A stretch of DNA of 64,000 bases from Bacteroidota bacterium (GTDB lineage Bacteria; Bacteroidota; Bacteroidia; Flavobacteriales; Flavobacteriaceae): positions 1-64,000 of the forward strand of contig JAEWJM010000021.1 of the NCBI GenBank assembly GCA_023386585.1, written 5' to 3'. Under the pieces are notes generated by a model. It was given only the letters and a program-made list of their open reading frames with translations. It made no database searches and had not been told where the DNA came from. Position numbers and translations under genes: made by a program. Below, one piece after another: positions 8,505 through 16,457 of this stretch (the first letter of the stretch is position 1; each line of letters starts with the position of its first letter).

Positions 8505-10475
8505 ATGAAAATGAAACACTTGTTGTCAGCACTGCTTATGTCATTTGCATTTGCAGCCTTTTCACAAAATATCAAAAAGGAAGTGCTTTTCACCATCGAC
8601 AACAAACCTTACTACACGGATGAATTTGCCCGTGTCTACAAAAAAAACCTCGACCTTGTAAAAGACGAATCCCAAAAAGACCTCGACCAGTATCTCGACC
8701 TTTTCGTGGGTTACAAGCTGAAGATCAACAAGGCATACAAGCTTGGGCTTCAGAACGGAACGCAATACCAAAACGAACTGAAATCCTACCGAACGCAACT
8801 TGCAAAAAACTATGTAACCGATTCGAAAGTCACCAACGAATTGGTTCAGGAAGGTTATAACAGGCTCCAGAAAGAAATCAGCGCGCAGCATATTCTGATA
8901 ATGGTTGATGAAAATGCCGCCCCGGAAGATACATTGAAAGCCTATAAACAAATCATGGATATCCGTCAGAAAGCGTTGAACGGCGAAGATTTTGGCGCAC
9001 TTGCGATGCAGTACTCGCAAGATCCGTCGGCGAAGGAAAATAAAGGCGATCTCGGTTATTTTACCGCTTTCCGGATGGTTTATGCTTTTGAGAACGCGGC
9101 TTACAAAACGCCGAAAGGCCAGATTTCACCTCCGATCCGTACGCGGTTTGGTTACCACCTGATCAAGGTCAACGACATTCGTGATAACCGCGGTGAAGTC
9201 ACCGTTGCCCATATCATGATCCTCAATCCGTCAAAAGACGATGCTGCCGCACAGGAGAAAGCAAAAAATACGATCAACGACATCTATAAGAAACTGCAGC
9301 AGGGCGAAGACTTTGCTGCGCTTGCCAAACAGTTTTCAGAAGACAAATCATCGTCTTCAAAAGGCGGCGTCCTGAACCGTTTCGGATCGGGCCAACTGAG
9401 CTCGGAAGAGTTCGAGAACATGGCGTTTTCACTGACCAAGGAAGGAGAAATTTCGAGGCCATTCCAGACGCAGTACGGCTGGCACATCATGAAGCTGATT
9501 GCAAAACATCCGGTGCGCACCCTTGATGAGATGAAAACTGAATTGGAAGCTAAAGTCGGAAAAGACGACCGCAGCAGGCTCATTGCCGAGTCGCTGACCG
9601 AAAAGCTGCGTAAAAAATATCCGGTGAAGCGAAACGATAAAATGTACGCCGCCATTCAAAAAGCCGTAAACAACACCTATTACGAGGGAACATGGGATCT
9701 TCCTGAAAACAAAAAACCATTTACAGGCCGGTTGTTCGACATCAAAGGCAAATCGATCAGCGGTGTCGACTTCATGACGTTCCTGAAAGCACAGCAAAAA
9801 ACCGGACTCAATACGAAGCCGCTTAGCCGGTTGGTTGACAATGTATACAATAAGTACGTCGACCAGCAACTTAACACATACTACAACGACAATCTCGAAA
9901 ACGAGTTCCCGGAATTTTCGGCTGTGGTCGATGAATATCGTGACGGACTTCTATTGTTCGACCTTATGGAAAAAGAAATCTGGGACAAATCGAAGACCGA
10001 TACACTCGGACTTCGCAAATATTACGACGATCACAAATCGGCATATACCTGGAAAACACGCTACGATGCGATCATCGTGAGTTCAACGAAAATGGACGTG
10101 ATCAAAAAAGCGCTCAAGCTGTTAAACAGCAACAAAACTCCTGAGGAAATAAAGGCAAAGCTGAACCAGAAAGGTGTGGTGAACGTGATGGCAAATTCGG
10201 GCGTATTTGAAGAAGGAAGCGACGCGTTGCCTAAGAATGTGAAGCCGTTCGCCGGAGTTTCGGACATAATCAAGGAAGGTGAATATTATTTCGTGACGAA
10301 AGTCAATAAAGTAATTCCGGCCGGGCCAAAGACGCTTGAGGAAAGCAAAGGCCGCGTGATCAACGATTACCAACAATACCTCGAAGAGCACTGGGTTCAG
10401 GACCTTCGCAAGGAATTTACGGTGAAAGTCAACCAGGATGCGTTTGAGAATGTCAAGAAGCAGTTGCGCACCTAA
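8505..10475 (+). CDS. Periplasmic peptidylprolyl isomerase with two parvulin domains (PpiC/SurA-like)
   Basis: A 656-residue protein with a signal peptide (residues 1-20, ending AFSQ). An N-terminal helical chaperone-like region is followed by two rotamase (parvulin) domains at roughly residues 125-225 and 230-330, each with the ISAQHIL / VAHIMI opening and the GYHLIKV / GWHIMKL closing motif. The C-terminal 300 residues are a further helical region without a clear domain. It should catalyse prolyl isomerisation and hold unfolded outer-membrane proteins in the periplasm. It is first in an operon with two more proteins of the same kind; its stop overlaps the next start by one base (TAATG). Confidence 0.9.
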   Translation: MKMKHLLSALLMSFAFAAFSQNIKKEVLFTIDNKPYYTDEFARVYKKNLDLVKDESQKDLDQYLDLFVGYKLKINKAYKLGLQNGTQYQNELKSYRTQLAKNYVTDSKVTNELVQEGYNRLQKEISAQHILIMVDENAAPEDTLKAYKQIMDIRQKALNGEDFGALAMQYSQDPSAKENKGDLGYFTAFRMVYAFENAAYKTPKGQISPPIRTRFGYHLIKVNDIRDNRGEVTVAHIMILNPSKDDAAAQEKAKNTINDIYKKLQQGEDFAALAKQFSEDKSSSSKGGVLNRFGSGQLSSEEFENMAFSLTKEGEISRPFQTQYGWHIMKLIAKHPVRTLDEMKTELEAKVGKDDRSRLIAESLTEKLRKKYPVKRNDKMYAAIQKAVNNTYYEGTWDLPENKKPFTGRLFDIKGKSISGVDFMTFLKAQQKTGLNTKPLSRLVDNVYNKYVDQQLNTYYNDNLENEFPEFSAVVDEYRDGLLLFDLMEKEIWDKSKTDTLGLRKYYDDHKSAYTWKTRYDAIIVSSTKMDVIKKALKLLNSNKTPEEIKAKLNQKGVVNVMANSGVFEEGSDALPKNVKPFAGVSDIIKEGEYYFVTKVNKVIPAGPKTLEESKGRVINDYQQYLEEHWVQDLRKEFTVKVNQDAFENVKKQLRT

Positions 10476-11320
10476 TGAAAAAACTGTTGGTGGCAGCCGC
10501 GTTTCTGATCGTTTCCTGCAATTATTTCAAGCCGGAAAGGAAGCCTGAGGCCATCGCAAGGGTAAATGAATCGTACCTTTACCGCGATGATCTTGCCGAT
10601 CTGGTGCCGCCCGGAACATCGAAGGAAGACAGCCTGGTAATCGTAAAAAGCTTTATCGACCGTTGGGCTTCGCAAAAGCTGCTGATCGATGCGGCTGAAG
10701 TCAATCTGAAAGACGACCGGAAAGCAGGCTTCGACAAGCTTGTACGCCAATATAAAACCGACCTTTACACGCGTGCCTATATTGAAGAAGTAGTCAAAAG
10801 ATCGGTCGACACCGCAATATCGGCGGCAGAGCTCGAAAGCTATTATAAGGAAAATAAGGAAAATTTCCGCACCACCGGAATGTTGGTCCGACTGCGATAT
10901 ATTTTGCTCCAGCAGGACAATCCGAAATACGAAACCATCAAAAGCCATTTTTTTGATTTCAGGAAATCGGATAAGAAATTCTGGGAAACCTACGCACTTC
11001 AATTCAAAAAATTTGCGTTGAACGACACGGTTTGGGTTGATATGGGACAGGTTTACACCAAACTGCCTTTCATAAATCCCGACAACCGCGACCAGTATGT
11101 ATCATCTGGAAAATCGATACAATATCCGTCAGGAAAAGATATTTACCTGGCAAAAATTACGGGCGTTATCGACAAAAACCAAGTCGCGCCTTATGAATAC
11201 CTGAAGCCCACGCTTCGCGAAATGATAATCAACCGGCGAAAGGTTGACCTGATAAAAAAATTTGAAAAAGAGATTACCGATGATGCGATTAAAGACAACA
11301 AATATGAAATTTATAAATAA
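10475..11320 (+). CDS. Parvulin-type (SurA N-terminal-like) lipoprotein
   Basis: A 281-residue protein with a lipoprotein signal: a hydrophobic stretch followed by the lipobox LIVSC at about residues 11-15. The rest is helical and charged, and resembles the N- and C-terminal chaperone arms of the SurA family (EAIARVNESYLYRDDL, then FIDRWASQKLL). I see no clear catalytic rotamase core. It probably acts as a membrane-anchored periplasmic chaperone with its operon partners. The start overlaps the upstream stop, and its end overlaps the next start by 17 bases, so the three are likely translated together. Confidence 0.8.
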   Translation: MKKLLVAAAFLIVSCNYFKPERKPEAIARVNESYLYRDDLADLVPPGTSKEDSLVIVKSFIDRWASQKLLIDAAEVNLKDDRKAGFDKLVRQYKTDLYTRAYIEEVVKRSVDTAISAAELESYYKENKENFRTTGMLVRLRYILLQQDNPKYETIKSHFFDFRKSDKKFWETYALQFKKFALNDTVWVDMGQVYTKLPFINPDNRDQYVSSGKSIQYPSGKDIYLAKITGVIDKNQVAPYEYLKPTLREMIINRRKVDLIKKFEKEITDDAIKDNKYEIYK

Positions 11321-12707
11321 GATGCTGGCTGCAGCCGGAATTTTCGCGCTGCCGCTTTTTGCCAGTGCGCAGGAAGTAATTCCTGACAAAGCGGTTGCCG
11401 ACAATAACCAACCAAAGACTGCGCAACATCAGAAGATCGACGGCGTCGTCGCAACAGTGGGCGACTATATCATCCTCGACAGCGACATCGATAAATCGTT
11501 TCTCGAAATGACCAGCCAGGGAAACTCGGTCAAAGACATCACGCGCTGCCAGATGCTGGGCAAGCTGATGGAAGACCGGCTTTATGCACACCAGGCCGTT
11601 CAGGACAGTATCGTTGTCACCGACGACCAGGTACGCGACAAACTCAACAAGCAAATGGACTACATGATCGAGCAATTGGGCTCGGTTGACAAAGTCGTCA
11701 AGTATTTCAAAAAAGACAACGAGGAAGATTTCAGGAACGAGCTGTTCGACATCATCAAGATGAATACGCTGACTGACGAAATGCAGCGCAAAATCGTCGA
11801 GTCGGTTGAAATCACTCCCGAGGAAGTCCGCAATTTCTTCAAAAAGATACCAAAAGACGAGTTGCCGGTTTTTGGCGCCGAGCTTGAAGTGGCGCAGATT
11901 GTCGTGAAGCCGCAGGTGACCGAAGAAGAAAAGCAAAAAGTCATCAACCAGCTTAAGCAATTCAAGAAGGAAGTTCAGGAAGGCGCGAGCTTTTTCAGCA
12001 AGGCCGTACTCTACTCACAAGATCCGGGATCGCGTTCGAATGGAGGTTACTACAAAATGAACCGCAAGACGCCGTTCGTAAAAGAATTCAAGGATGTCGC
12101 GTTCAGTCTTGGCGAGGGCGAGATCTCAGAACCGTTTGAAACCGAATTCGGATTCCATATCATTATGGTTGAAAAAATCCGTGGGCAGGAAATCGAACTT
12201 CGTCACATTTTGATCACGCCAAAGATTTCCGATGAAGCAATGGCCGCAGCTAAAGAAAAGATAAACCTGATCCGCAAGCGTATTATCGACAAGGAAATTT
12301 CGTTTGCCGACGCCGCACGGACAATGTCGGACGAAAAGGAAACCCGCGCCAATGGCGGTGTCCTGATCAACCCGAAAACAATGGACACGCGCTTCGAGCT
12401 TACCAAAATGGATCCGGCACTTTATTCCGATGTTGCTAACCTCAAGGAAAATGAGGTTTCAATGCCGCTGATCGATGAAGACCAAACCGGCAAAAAAAGC
12501 TATAAGCTGATGATGGTGACCAACCGTTATGACGAGCACACCGCCGATTATTCGCGCGATTACACCCGAATCAAGAATATCGCACTAAAAGAAAAACAGA
12601 TCCGCAAGATAGGCGAGTGGTCGGAAGAAAAGATCAAGGAAACCTATGTGAAGATCAACGGCGAATACCTCGATTGCGTTTTTACCAACAACTGGTTGAA
12701 GAAGTAG
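11304..12707 (+). CDS. SurA-like periplasmic chaperone/peptidylprolyl isomerase
   Basis: A 467-residue protein starting at ATG 11304 with a signal peptide MKFINKMLAAAGIFALPLFA, cleaved near ASAQ. The 'IDGVVATVGDYIILDSDID' segment is the typical start of the SurA N-domain. Two parvulin-like domains follow (VAQIVVKPQ ... FGFHIIMVEK, then LRHILITPK ... ANGGVL). It should help deliver beta-barrel proteins to the outer membrane. An in-frame start at 11262 lies further inside the upstream gene and would bury the signal peptide. It overlaps the upstream lipoprotein gene and is followed by moxR after 89 bases containing a short repeat. Confidence 0.9.
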   Translation: MKFINKMLAAAGIFALPLFASAQEVIPDKAVADNNQPKTAQHQKIDGVVATVGDYIILDSDIDKSFLEMTSQGNSVKDITRCQMLGKLMEDRLYAHQAVQDSIVVTDDQVRDKLNKQMDYMIEQLGSVDKVVKYFKKDNEEDFRNELFDIIKMNTLTDEMQRKIVESVEITPEEVRNFFKKIPKDELPVFGAELEVAQIVVKPQVTEEEKQKVINQLKQFKKEVQEGASFFSKAVLYSQDPGSRSNGGYYKMNRKTPFVKEFKDVAFSLGEGEISEPFETEFGFHIIMVEKIRGQEIELRHILITPKISDEAMAAAKEKINLIRKRIIDKEISFADAARTMSDEKETRANGGVLINPKTMDTRFELTKMDPALYSDVANLKENEVSMPLIDEDQTGKKSYKLMMVTNRYDEHTADYSRDYTRIKNIALKEKQIRKIGEWSEEKIKETYVKINGEYLDCVFTNNWLKK

Positions 12708-12708
12708 A

Positions 12709-12758
12709 AGAACGTCGAACGTCGAATGTCGAACGACCAATGACAAACGTCGAACGAA
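12709..12758. repeat. Degenerate short repeat (aacgtcgaa unit) between surA-like gene and moxR
   Basis: aacgtcgaacgtcgaatgtcgaac and related words recur about five times in 50 bases immediately after the stop codon. No coding potential. A different repeat of similar style lies on the other side of moxR. Confidence 0.65.
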
Positions 12759-12796
12759 GAAGCCACAGTAAGTGCCAACTAAAAAAATAAAATACT

Positions 12797-13750
12797 ATGT
12801 CCGATGTAGCGGCAATTCAGAACCTGGTCCGGAAACGGAACGAACTAAAAAGTGAAATCTCAAAAGTAATCGTAGGCCAGGACATTGTAATCGACCAGAT
12901 TTTGGTCAGCATTTTTTCAGGCGGCCACGCACTTTTGGTTGGCGTTCCCGGATTGGCGAAAACGCTGATGGTAAATACGATCGCGCAGGCACTCGGACTC
13001 GACTTTAAGCGCATACAGTTCACTCCCGACCTCATGCCGTCAGATATTCTTGGTAGCGAAATCCTTGACGAAGACCGGAAGTTCCGATTTATCAAAGGAC
13101 CGCTTTTTTCCAATATCATCCTCGCCGACGAGATTAACCGTACGCCGCCAAAAACACAAGCTGCGCTGCTCGAAGCGATGCAGGAACGCTCGGTTACGAT
13201 TGCGGGGAACAACTACAAACTCGCATTGCCTTATTTCGTGCTTGCGACTCAAAACCCGATCGAGCAGGAAGGAACTTATCCGCTTCCCGAAGCGCAACTC
13301 GACCGATTCATGTTTGCCATTAAGCTTGAATATCCGTCTTTTTCGGAGGAAGTCCAAGTGGTGAAATCAACAACGACAGACGTCTCGGGAAAAGTCAACC
13401 CACTCTTTACCGCCGAAGAAATCATCGAATACCAACAGCTTATCCGCCGCATTCCGGTGGCCGACAACGTAATTGAATATGCAGTGACACTGGTCAGCAA
13501 AACGCGTCCGGGAAATGCGCTGTCAAATGATTATATCAAAAATTATCTTGACTGGGGAGCCGGGCCGCGCGCATCGCAAAACCTTATCCTGGCAGCAAAG
13601 GCGAACGCCGCTTTTAACGGAAAGTATTCACCCGACATTGAAGATGTGAAAGCTGTCGCGACGGGCATCCTTCGTCACAGGATCATTAAAAACTACAAAG
13701 CCGACGCGGAAGGAATAACCGAAGAAGCCATTATCGCAAAGCTTTTATAG
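12797..13750 (+). CDS. moxR: MoxR-family AAA+ ATPase
   Basis: A 317-residue AAA+ ATPase of the MoxR group, proteins that act as chaperones in assembling or activating other complexes. Walker A is GVPGLAKT (about residues 49-56) and Walker B is ILADEINR. Sensor 1 is ATQNPIEQEGTYPLPEAQ, and the C-terminal lid domain is complete. Cytoplasmic. MoxR genes usually precede a DUF58 and von Willebrand factor A cluster, but here the next gene is unrelated and on the other strand; the gene instead follows the parvulin operon, an arrangement common in flavobacteria. No partner can be named from this window. Confidence 0.93.
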   Translation: MSDVAAIQNLVRKRNELKSEISKVIVGQDIVIDQILVSIFSGGHALLVGVPGLAKTLMVNTIAQALGLDFKRIQFTPDLMPSDILGSEILDEDRKFRFIKGPLFSNIILADEINRTPPKTQAALLEAMQERSVTIAGNNYKLALPYFVLATQNPIEQEGTYPLPEAQLDRFMFAIKLEYPSFSEEVQVVKSTTTDVSGKVNPLFTAEEIIEYQQLIRRIPVADNVIEYAVTLVSKTRPGNALSNDYIKNYLDWGAGPRASQNLILAAKANAAFNGKYSPDIEDVKAVATGILRHRIIKNYKADAEGITEEAIIAKLL

Positions 13751-13817
13751 GCGCAGGGTTCAGGGCGCAGGGTTTAGGGCGCGGGCTTCAAGGCGCAGGG
13801 TTCAGGGCTCAGGGTAC
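13751..13817. repeat. Degenerate G-rich repeat (gcgcagggttcaggg unit) after moxR
   Basis: The words gcgcagggttcaggg, gcgcagggtttaggg, gcgcgggcttcaag and ctcaggg follow one another directly after the moxR stop codon. The G-rich runs (GGGTTTAGGG) look telomere-like by chance and could form a quadruplex. The remaining 155 bases up to 13972 hold no feature I can name. Confidence 0.65.
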
Positions 13818-13972
13818 AATTTTCTATAGCGTGAAATATTCCGGTTTGTGCCGGATTTTTGCGTTAGGGACAGCAGCGTAAATCCTGTAACCGAAGTCAA
13901 AAAAGCTATGTCAAACGGATTCACTGCGGTTACAGATTGCAGCGAATGGCCCGCCCGAAGGAACGCCCAAAT

Positions 13973-15109
13973 TTATTTTCCGTTGATAATATGGTCGAGT
14001 TGCTTGTCGTAAAAGAATAGGAACATGCTTCCCATCATGTCCTGATTTGTGGCGCTGGTGTTGTTGGTTTGCATGACGAGTTCGTAATCGTGGTTCGCGT
14101 AAAGCCATACGCCCGCTTCGGATCTGAACTGTTCGATGTTTGACAATCCAATTTTTCCTTTGTGGTTCTTGATGTGGCTTGTAAAAATCGCTTTTCCGGC
14201 AGTTTTGTCGAATAAAGTAATCGACTCCGCAAATGGATGTACGTGAATCGCCGCGGCATGAAGCCTCAGGCTGTCGGCAATCTGTAGCTGGCCGTTTGCA
14301 TTGCTTCGGTAAGTGCGTCGTCCGGGTGGGATTACCCAATGTCCCGACATCATATTTCCGTGACCGTCGTCATAGCTGTGGTTTTTGGTTTCGACCGGTA
14401 CGCACATGTCGGCGCCTTTGTCTTGCGGTGCGCTATACGGATGATCCTTGTCGTATGGCAGCATGATAAAGGCAGTGCGGCTCATGAGCGGCTTCATCGG
14501 CCGGTTTCCGCGGAAATATTTGATCGAAACCTCGTGCCTGATGACAAAATTCGTGTCGGGAATGTTGTGGTTGAGCGACTGCGTGGTCACATAGAGCAGG
14601 TCGTTGCCGCGCATGGGAACGCCATAACCCTTAGGAAAACTGAAATGTTCGAGTCCGTGCGACAGCGACGTCATTCGCGGATATTGCTTCCCGATGCGGT
14701 CTGTGAGTCCGAATTCGCTATAATAACGAGCATCGTTAAAGTCGACATTGGTATGGCAGATGAAGTCGTTTGAAATCTGTTTACGCGTCTTTGCCGAAAG
14801 TGCTTTTACTGAAAACCCGGTTAGCCATAAAAGTGTTGAATCCTGCGAAAGCTGGACGTAGTTGGATGATTTTGGCCCTTCCATCGATTTGTAGATTCCG
14901 TCGATCAGGAACGATGGCGAGATCATCCGGTATTCACCATTGCCGGTTCCGACTTCCCAATCACTTTCGACAATGTGGAGTCTGTGCAGGATTTCAGTCT
15001 TGATGATAGCTTTGTGGCGGTTCGGTAACTGCGAATAAATGACAAGCGCAGCCACTGCCAGGGCGCCAAATGCAATAGTTAAGATTTTGTATATCTTTGG
15101 TTTGGACAT
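13973..15109 (-). CDS. Membrane-anchored protein with a copper type II monooxygenase (PHM)-like C-terminal half
   Basis: A 378-residue protein with one N-terminal membrane helix (residues about 8-26) and an extracytoplasmic remainder. In the C-terminal part an HVH motif (His289, His291, in IHVHPFAE) is followed about 70 residues later by NQDMMGSMFLFFYD. This order of His-x-His and a methionine before a beta-strand resembles the CuB site of peptidylglycine alpha-hydroxylating and dopamine beta-monooxygenases. Other candidate ligands are CHT at 118-120, His151, His155, His181, and HGNMMSGHW around 250-258. The family assignment is an inference from motifs; the enzyme activity and substrate are unknown. 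The start at ATG 15109 was chosen because a promoter (15114-15142) lies immediately upstream; the longer frame would begin inside that promoter. Confidence 0.6.
   Translation of the reverse strand: MSKPKIYKILTIAFGALAVAALVIYSQLPNRHKAIIKTEILHRLHIVESDWEVGTGNGEYRMISPSFLIDGIYKSMEGPKSSNYVQLSQDSTLLWLTGFSVKALSAKTRKQISNDFICHTNVDFNDARYYSEFGLTDRIGKQYPRMTSLSHGLEHFSFPKGYGVPMRGNDLLYVTTQSLNHNIPDTNFVIRHEVSIKYFRGNRPMKPLMSRTAFIMLPYDKDHPYSAPQDKGADMCVPVETKNHSYDDGHGNMMSGHWVIPPGRRTYRSNANGQLQIADSLRLHAAAIHVHPFAESITLFDKTAGKAIFTSHIKNHKGKIGLSNIEQFRSEAGVWLYANHDYELVMQTNNTSATNQDMMGSMFLFFYDKQLDHIINGK
15092..15099 (+). promoter_or_regulatory. Candidate -7 element for the acyltransferase gene
   Basis: TATCTTTG fits TAnnTTTG, with an imperfect -33 (ATG at 15070-15072, 19 bases upstream). 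The GTG start of the acyltransferase lies 38 bases downstream. The element lies inside the opposing gene. Confidence 0.4.
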
Positions 15110-15113
15110 AATG

Positions 15114-15142
15114 CAAACATACAAATTTTCGTAACCGTGCAA
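15114..15142 (-). promoter_or_regulatory. Promoter of the copper-monooxygenase-like gene (TTG-N18-TATGTTTG)
   Basis: On the minus strand TTG (15140-15142) and TATGTTTG (15114-15121) are 18 bases apart. Transcription should start near 15109, at the ATG itself, which would give a leaderless or nearly leaderless mRNA. Confidence 0.6.
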
Positions 15143-16282
15143 CCCGCTGCAAAGCCTGGTAAAGAACTACAAAGAAAGGAGCGCGTTTTTGGGCTCGACC
15201 TCATGCGTGCGGCGGCGATTCTGCTCGTACTTTTCGCACATTGTATCTGGATTTTTCCTTCGGAAAGCGGACTCCTATCGCAACTCCTTGCGCTGGCCGG
15301 GTTTTTAGGCGTCGAAATATTTTTTGTCTTAAGCGGTTTTTTGATCGGTCGGATCATTTTCAGGATTTATGCTACGGATGAATTTACGCTTTTGGACATT
15401 CGACGTTTCCTAAAAAGGCGTTGGTACAGAACGCTGCCGAATTACTACCTGATTTTGGTTGTAAATCTCATCATCGCTTATTTCATTGGTTATCGTGTCG
15501 CGCATCCGGAAGCATATTTTGTGTTTATGCAGAATTTTGCGTGGCCGCTTTTGCCGTTCTTTCCGGAGTCGTGGAGCCTTTCGGTCGAGGAATTTGCATA
15601 CCTGATACTGCCATTCTCGCTGTTTGTCACGATGCTGCTGTTTCGCCACAAAGCGCGGATGAAAGTTTTCCTCTGGACTGTACTGATCCTGATTGGCGCA
15701 AGCATATTAGCCAAATGCAGCTATCATTTTACCACAAGGAATGCCTCGCTTTCTGTTTGGAATATTGCCTTGAAATCGGTTGTTATTTACCGACTTGACG
15801 CGATTTTCACCGGAGTTCTATTCAGTTGGATTTATTGCGTTTACAATGCCTTCTGGAAACGAAGCCGGTACAATTGGCTTTTGGCTGGGATTATCCTGAT
15901 CGGATTTTTTTCGATCGGAATCGGATGGTTTCATCTGACGATCGATTTGCAGCCTTTCTTCTGGAATGTGTTTTATTTGCCGGCGGTGTCAGTCGCCATT
16001 GCCTGTTTTCTTCCGGTACTTTCCGAATGGAAAACTGAACGAAGTACGATCAGCAAACCGGTGACCTTTATCAGCCTGATTTCGTATTCTATTTACCTGC
16101 TGCATTACTCGGTTGTGCTGCAACTTCTGAAACAGGTATTTGACACTGCGTCGTTTACCACTTTGGAAACAGGCGTTTTTACCGCTGCCTATGTGGCAAT
16201 TACAATCGTTTTGAGTTACTTGCTATATCGGTTTTATGAACTTCCGATGATGAATCGCCGAGAGCGTAAGCCGGTGATTTAA
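15137..16282 (+). CDS. Membrane acyltransferase (acyltransferase_3 / OafA-like)
   Basis: A 381-residue integral membrane protein with about ten hydrophobic segments. The family signature is present: FGLDLMRAAAILLVLFAH near the N-terminus (catalytic-type His in the first helix), then FFVLSGFLIG, a basic RRFLKRRWYRTLPNYY loop, and SWSLSVEEFAYL. Members transfer acyl groups to extracytoplasmic sugars such as O-antigen, capsule or peptidoglycan; the target cannot be told here. The start is GTG at 15137. It is the first possible start in the frame; a later ATG would cut off the conserved first helix. It is divergent from the copper-monooxygenase-like gene, whose promoter overlaps its first codons. 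Confidence 0.9.
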   Translation: MQPAAKPGKELQRKERVFGLDLMRAAAILLVLFAHCIWIFPSESGLLSQLLALAGFLGVEIFFVLSGFLIGRIIFRIYATDEFTLLDIRRFLKRRWYRTLPNYYLILVVNLIIAYFIGYRVAHPEAYFVFMQNFAWPLLPFFPESWSLSVEEFAYLILPFSLFVTMLLFRHKARMKVFLWTVLILIGASILAKCSYHFTTRNASLSVWNIALKSVVIYRLDAIFTGVLFSWIYCVYNAFWKRSRYNWLLAGIILIGFFSIGIGWFHLTIDLQPFFWNVFYLPAVSVAIACFLPVLSEWKTERSTISKPVTFISLISYSIYLLHYSVVLQLLKQVFDTASFTTLETGVFTAAYVAITIVLSYLLYRFYELPMMNRRERKPVI

Positions 16283-16422
16283 AAAAAAGCAATTTTATTT
16301 TGTGAAAAAGTCAAAATTCGGGGCTGCATCTGCCGAATCCGTATTTAAAGATTTCAAAATTTATTATTCGTAAAAAGTCTTATGGAACCGCCAAATAACG
16401 TGCGGGTTCCGCAAGAAATTGG

Positions 16423-16430
16423 TAATTTTG
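16423..16430 (+). promoter_or_regulatory. Candidate -7 element for aconitase
   Basis: TAATTTTG fits TAnnTTTG and lies 27 bases before the aconitase ATG. No good TTG -33 element is visible at the usual distance. Confidence 0.45.
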
Positions 16431-16457
16431 CAACACAAACAATCAAACATACAGACT

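Noticed and set aside
13751..13817. Telomere-like sequence (GGGTTTAGGG)
   Set aside because: Irregular, short and internal to a chromosome with genes on both sides; best seen as a degenerate intergenic repeat.
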